Origin: Flavobacteriaceae bacterium
Lineage (GTDB): Bacteria; Bacteroidota; Bacteroidia; Flavobacteriales; Flavobacteriaceae
Length of the DNA: 6,357 nucleotides
Assembly (NCBI GenBank): GCA_018608735.1
Contig: JABAYZ010000123.1
Location: 1-6,357 of the forward strand
Reading direction: 5' to 3'
Shown: positions 5,727-6,357 of the stretch, piece by piece
Layout of the letters: each line of letters starts with the position of its first letter
Numbering within the stretch: the stretch's first letter is position 1
Notes under the pieces: generated by a model
What the model was told of the DNA's origin: nothing
The model's database searches: none
Seen by the model: the letters and a program-made list of their open reading frames with translations, nothing else
Position numbers and translations under genes: made by a program

Positions 5727-6357
5727 TGATAGAAGTTAAAACTCTCCATAAATCCTTTGCCGATACAAAAATCCTAAAAGGCATTTCTACAACTTTTGAA
5801 AAAGGTAAAACAAACCTCATCATTGGACAGAGTGGTTCTGGAAAAACAGTGCTACTCAAATGTTTATTAGGTCTATTTGATTACCAAGAAGGCAGTATTG
5901 CCTACGATGAAAAAGTCTTCCTAAATCTTACCGATAACGAGAAAAGAACACTCCGATCACAAATAGGTATGGTGTTTCAGGGTGGAGCATTATTTGACTC
6001 GCTCACAATTGCTGAGAACGTCATGTTTCCTTTAAAAATGTTTACAAAGCAATCGGGAAGTGAAATGGAAGATCGTGTAAATTCTGCATTAAAACGCGTA
6101 AACCTCGATGGAGCACATCACAAAATGCCTAGTGAAGCTTCAGGTGGAATGCAAAAACGTGTGGCTATTGCTCGCGCCATTGTCAACAATCCAAAATATT
6201 TATTTTGTGACGAACCAAACTCTGGCTTAGACCCAAAAACTGCTATTGTAATTGACAAATTAATTCATGAGATTACCAAAGAATATAATATCACAACAAT
6301 TATAAATTCTCATGATATGAATTCGGTTATTGAAATAGGAGAAAAAATTATATTTCT
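5726..6357 (+). CDS. mlaF: MlaF-family lipid ABC transporter ATPase (3' end beyond window)
   Basis: The frame from the ATG at 5726 runs open to the right edge, giving 210 codons of an expected roughly 250. It begins MIEVKTLHKSF. The nucleotide-binding domain has Walker A GQSGSGKT (34-41), Q-loop VFQGGALF (Gln85), a signature motif reading ASGGMQKR (138-145), Walker B YLFCDEP (158-164), D-loop SGLDP and H-loop Ile-Asn-Ser-His (His196). The ASGGMQ signature in place of LSGGQ and the GGALFDSLT stretch are typical of MlaF-type ATPases. It would energise the MlaE permease from the cytoplasmic face. The one-base overlap with mlaE implies translational coupling and matched expression. Only the C-terminal tail, which contacts MlaB in proteobacterial systems, is missing from view. 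Confidence 0.95.
   Translation, partial: MIEVKTLHKSFADTKILKGISTTFEKGKTNLIIGQSGSGKTVLLKCLLGLFDYQEGSIAYDEKVFLNLTDNEKRTLRSQIGMVFQGGALFDSLTIAENVMFPLKMFTKQSGSEMEDRVNSALKRVNLDGAHHKMPSEASGGMQKRVAIARAIVNNPKYLFCDEPNSGLDPKTAIVIDKLIHEITKEYNITTIINSHDMNSVIEIGEKIIF

Overview
The window looks like an ordinary chromosomal segment from a marine-type member of the Flavobacteriaceae (Bacteroidota). The evidence is the AT-rich DNA, start codons without Shine-Dalgarno sequences, several matches to the Bacteroidota -7 promoter box TAnnTTTG, and proteins that read as flavobacterial versions of MraZ, RsmH, FtsL, EngB/YsxC, a PafA-type phosphatase and the MlaE/MlaF pair. I see no insertion sequence, CRISPR array, tRNA, rRNA or defence system.

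Layout. Bases 1-1506 (minus strand) are the head of the division and cell wall (dcw) cluster: mraZ, then rsmH overlapping it by 14 bp, then the N-terminus of ftsL 5 bp further on, cut by the window edge. Bases 1507-1839 are a divergent intergenic region. It holds a three-copy, 10-bp-period direct repeat upstream of mraZ (very probably the MraZ operator), a TAnnTTTG box for each direction, and an unexplained 160-bp stretch with coding-like composition. Bases 1840-3231 (plus strand) are an alpha/beta hydrolase gene and, 12 bp later, engB/ysxC. Bases 3221-4876 (minus strand) encode a PafA-like phosphatase predicted to be a lipoprotein; its 3' end overlaps engB tail to tail by 11 bp. Bases 4877-4988 are a second divergent promoter region, with a 17-bp inverted repeat at the expected pafA transcription start. 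Bases 4989-6357 (plus strand) hold mlaE and a right-truncated mlaF, whose stop and start codons share one base (TAATG).

How the genes work together. mraZ-rsmH-ftsL is a growth and division operon: MraZ is the cluster regulator, RsmH modifies 16S rRNA, and FtsL is a divisome membrane protein. EngB is a ribosome-assembly GTPase, so both arms of the first divergent region serve growth. The phosphatase is an independent exported enzyme. MlaE and MlaF are the permease and ATPase of an MCE-type lipid transporter that maintains outer-membrane lipid asymmetry; an mlaD-type MCE gene would be expected beyond the right edge.

Four starts were moved inward from the longest open frame (rsmH, hydrolase, pafA, mlaE), because an internal ATG fits the family N-terminus, the signal peptide or the promoter position better. 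The most notable observations are the MraZ-type repeat array, the pafA inverted repeat, the terminator-less convergent overlap, and the small coding-like segment at 1626-1777. No undescribed system is evident.
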